Origin: Psychromonas sp. B3M02
Lineage (GTDB): Bacteria > Pseudomonadota > Gammaproteobacteria > Enterobacterales > Psychromonadaceae
Assembly (NCBI RefSeq): GCF_003318165.1
Contig: NZ_QOCB01000115.1
Span: forward strand, 1 to 64,000
DNA length: 64,000 bases
Direction: 5' to 3'
The translations under genes were made by a program, and so were the position numbers. Each line of letters starts with the position of its first letter. Positions within the stretch are counted from its first letter, which is position 1. A model generated the notes under the pieces. That model saw only the letters and a program-made list of their open reading frames with translations, did no database searches and was not told the origin of the DNA. This document shows positions 63,112-64,000 of the stretch, piece after piece.

Positions 63112-64000
63112 ATGACTAAATCTACACAGTTAAAATCGGAAACAGAAGAGCAAAGCACAGTGCAAATACCGCAGGAAGCCTTCGATTGGTATGACGAATA
63201 TGCACACGGTGATATTGATAGACGTACTTTCTTAAGACGTTTAGCGGGTATTGCTGGCGCAGGTGTTACGCTTGCGACATTATCAACAGCACTAACTCCT
63301 AATTATGCACTAGCAGAGCAAGTCTCTTTTAATGATGATGATATTACTGCAACCTATGAAAAATTTGCATCACCAGACGGACACGGTGAAGGGCAAGGTT
63401 ACTTTGTGACGCCAAAAACTGTTGAAGGTAAGTTACCTGTTGTATTAGTCATTCACGAAAACCGCGGTCTTAACCCTTACATCAAAGATGTTGCTCGCCG
63501 TCTTGCTAAAGCAGGCTTTATTGCCTTTGCGCCTGATGCTTTATATTCCTTAGGTGGTTATCCGGGGAATGATGATGAAGGTAAAGTAATGCAAAAATCA
63601 TTGGATAAAGAGAAGATCGAGCAAGACTTTATCGCTGCTGCTGATTTCCTGAAAACACATCCATTAAGTACAGGTAAATTAGGCGCGGTTGGTTTCTGTT
63701 TTGGTGGTTATATCGTTAATTTCCTTGCCGCCACTGTGCCAGATAAGTTAGATGCTGGTGTGCCTTTTTATGGAACACCTGCCGCCGCAGAAATCAGAAA
63801 AAACATTAAAGCCCCGTTAGTGATTCAACTGGCAGAGTTAGATAAAAGGGTGAATGCTTATTGGCCTGAGTATGAAGCTGACTTGAAAAAATACGATGTG
63901 GACTACGAGATGTTTATGTATGAAAAAGCCAACCATGGTTTCCATAATGACTCTACAGCGCGTTATGTACCGACTATGGCTGAATTAGCTTGGAAACGAA
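63112..64000 (+). CDS. Dienelactone hydrolase family protein with Tat-type signal (3' end outside window)
   Basis: At least 296 residues, open to the window edge. A twin-arginine leader (DRRTFLRRLAGIAGAG, RR at ~37-38, hydrophobic stretch to ALA ~67) marks export in folded form. The alpha/beta-hydrolase fold follows: VIHENRGLNPYIKDVARRLA, nucleophile Cys in GFCFGGYI, Asp in AELDKRVNAYW and His in NHGFHND, the Cys-Asp-His triad of dienelactone hydrolases. Physiological substrate unknown. GAGAG is seven bases before the ATG. Only the last residues should be missing. Confidence 0.9.
   Translation, partial: MTKSTQLKSETEEQSTVQIPQEAFDWYDEYAHGDIDRRTFLRRLAGIAGAGVTLATLSTALTPNYALAEQVSFNDDDITATYEKFASPDGHGEGQGYFVTPKTVEGKLPVVLVIHENRGLNPYIKDVARRLAKAGFIAFAPDALYSLGGYPGNDDEGKVMQKSLDKEKIEQDFIAAADFLKTHPLSTGKLGAVGFCFGGYIVNFLAATVPDKLDAGVPFYGTPAAAEIRKNIKAPLVIQLAELDKRVNAYWPEYEADLKKYDVDYEMFMYEKANHGFHNDSTARYVPTMAELAWKR

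Overview
The window looks like a chromosomal segment of an AT-rich, marine-type gammaproteobacterium. The blocks zapA–ssrS(6S RNA)–fau, ygfB–pepP–ubiH–ubiI, rsmD/ftsY–ftsE–ftsX–rpoH and fabV are typical of Enterobacterales/Vibrionales/Alteromonadales relatives. Protein style, AT-rich spacers and cold/marine-type accessory genes point to something near Psychromonas. That genus assignment is an inference. No rRNA, CRISPR array, prophage or intact transposase was seen.

Layout. 1–6.5 kb: a MITE-like inverted-repeat element, an ammonium-transporter/PAS/GGDEF/EAL fusion, and a three-gene ABC importer operon. 6.5–11.3 kb: VOC protein, TenA-like protein, GST-like protein and pnp, followed by a decayed duplicate of the pnp 3' end with its own terminator copy. 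11.3–17.9 kb is an accessory zone: a Doc-type toxin with a 56-residue partner, an NhaP-type antiporter, an RRF_GI protein, palindromic repeats, and a divergent LysR / (degenerate MBL–DsbA-like) unit.

18–27.1 kb is a general-stress cluster: glycine-zipper stress protein, FNT-family channel, GH13 branching-type enzyme, Rho_N-type small protein, large catalase KatE, helical protein, SDR, DJ-1/PfpI protein and a Pmp3/YqaE peptide. Three sigma-54-like (-24/-12) promoters can be read in it: two close consensus matches and one weaker. They sit before the first gene, before the Pmp3 gene and before the DJ-1 gene, suggesting one RpoN-linked stress regulon. This is the most interesting regulatory pattern in the window.

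27–45 kb: hydroxyacid dehydrogenase, PBP1b with an adjacent LpoP-like TPR lipoprotein, glutaminase, a 38-residue basic peptide, HPP protein, NfsA, DKNYY-repeat protein, a second GGDEF–EAL protein and a run of small genes. These are followed by the divergent ohrR/ohr pair with two matching operator-like sites, MFS/LysR and a chemoreceptor. 45–64 kb is mostly core: serA, rpiA, fau, 6S RNA, zapA, ygfB–pepP–ubiH–ubiI, fabV, tRNA-Pro(GGG), kdsD, yhhL/rsmD, ftsY–E–X, a degenerate PanZ-like protein, rpoH, prephenate dehydratase and a Tat-type dienelactone hydrolase cut by the window edge.
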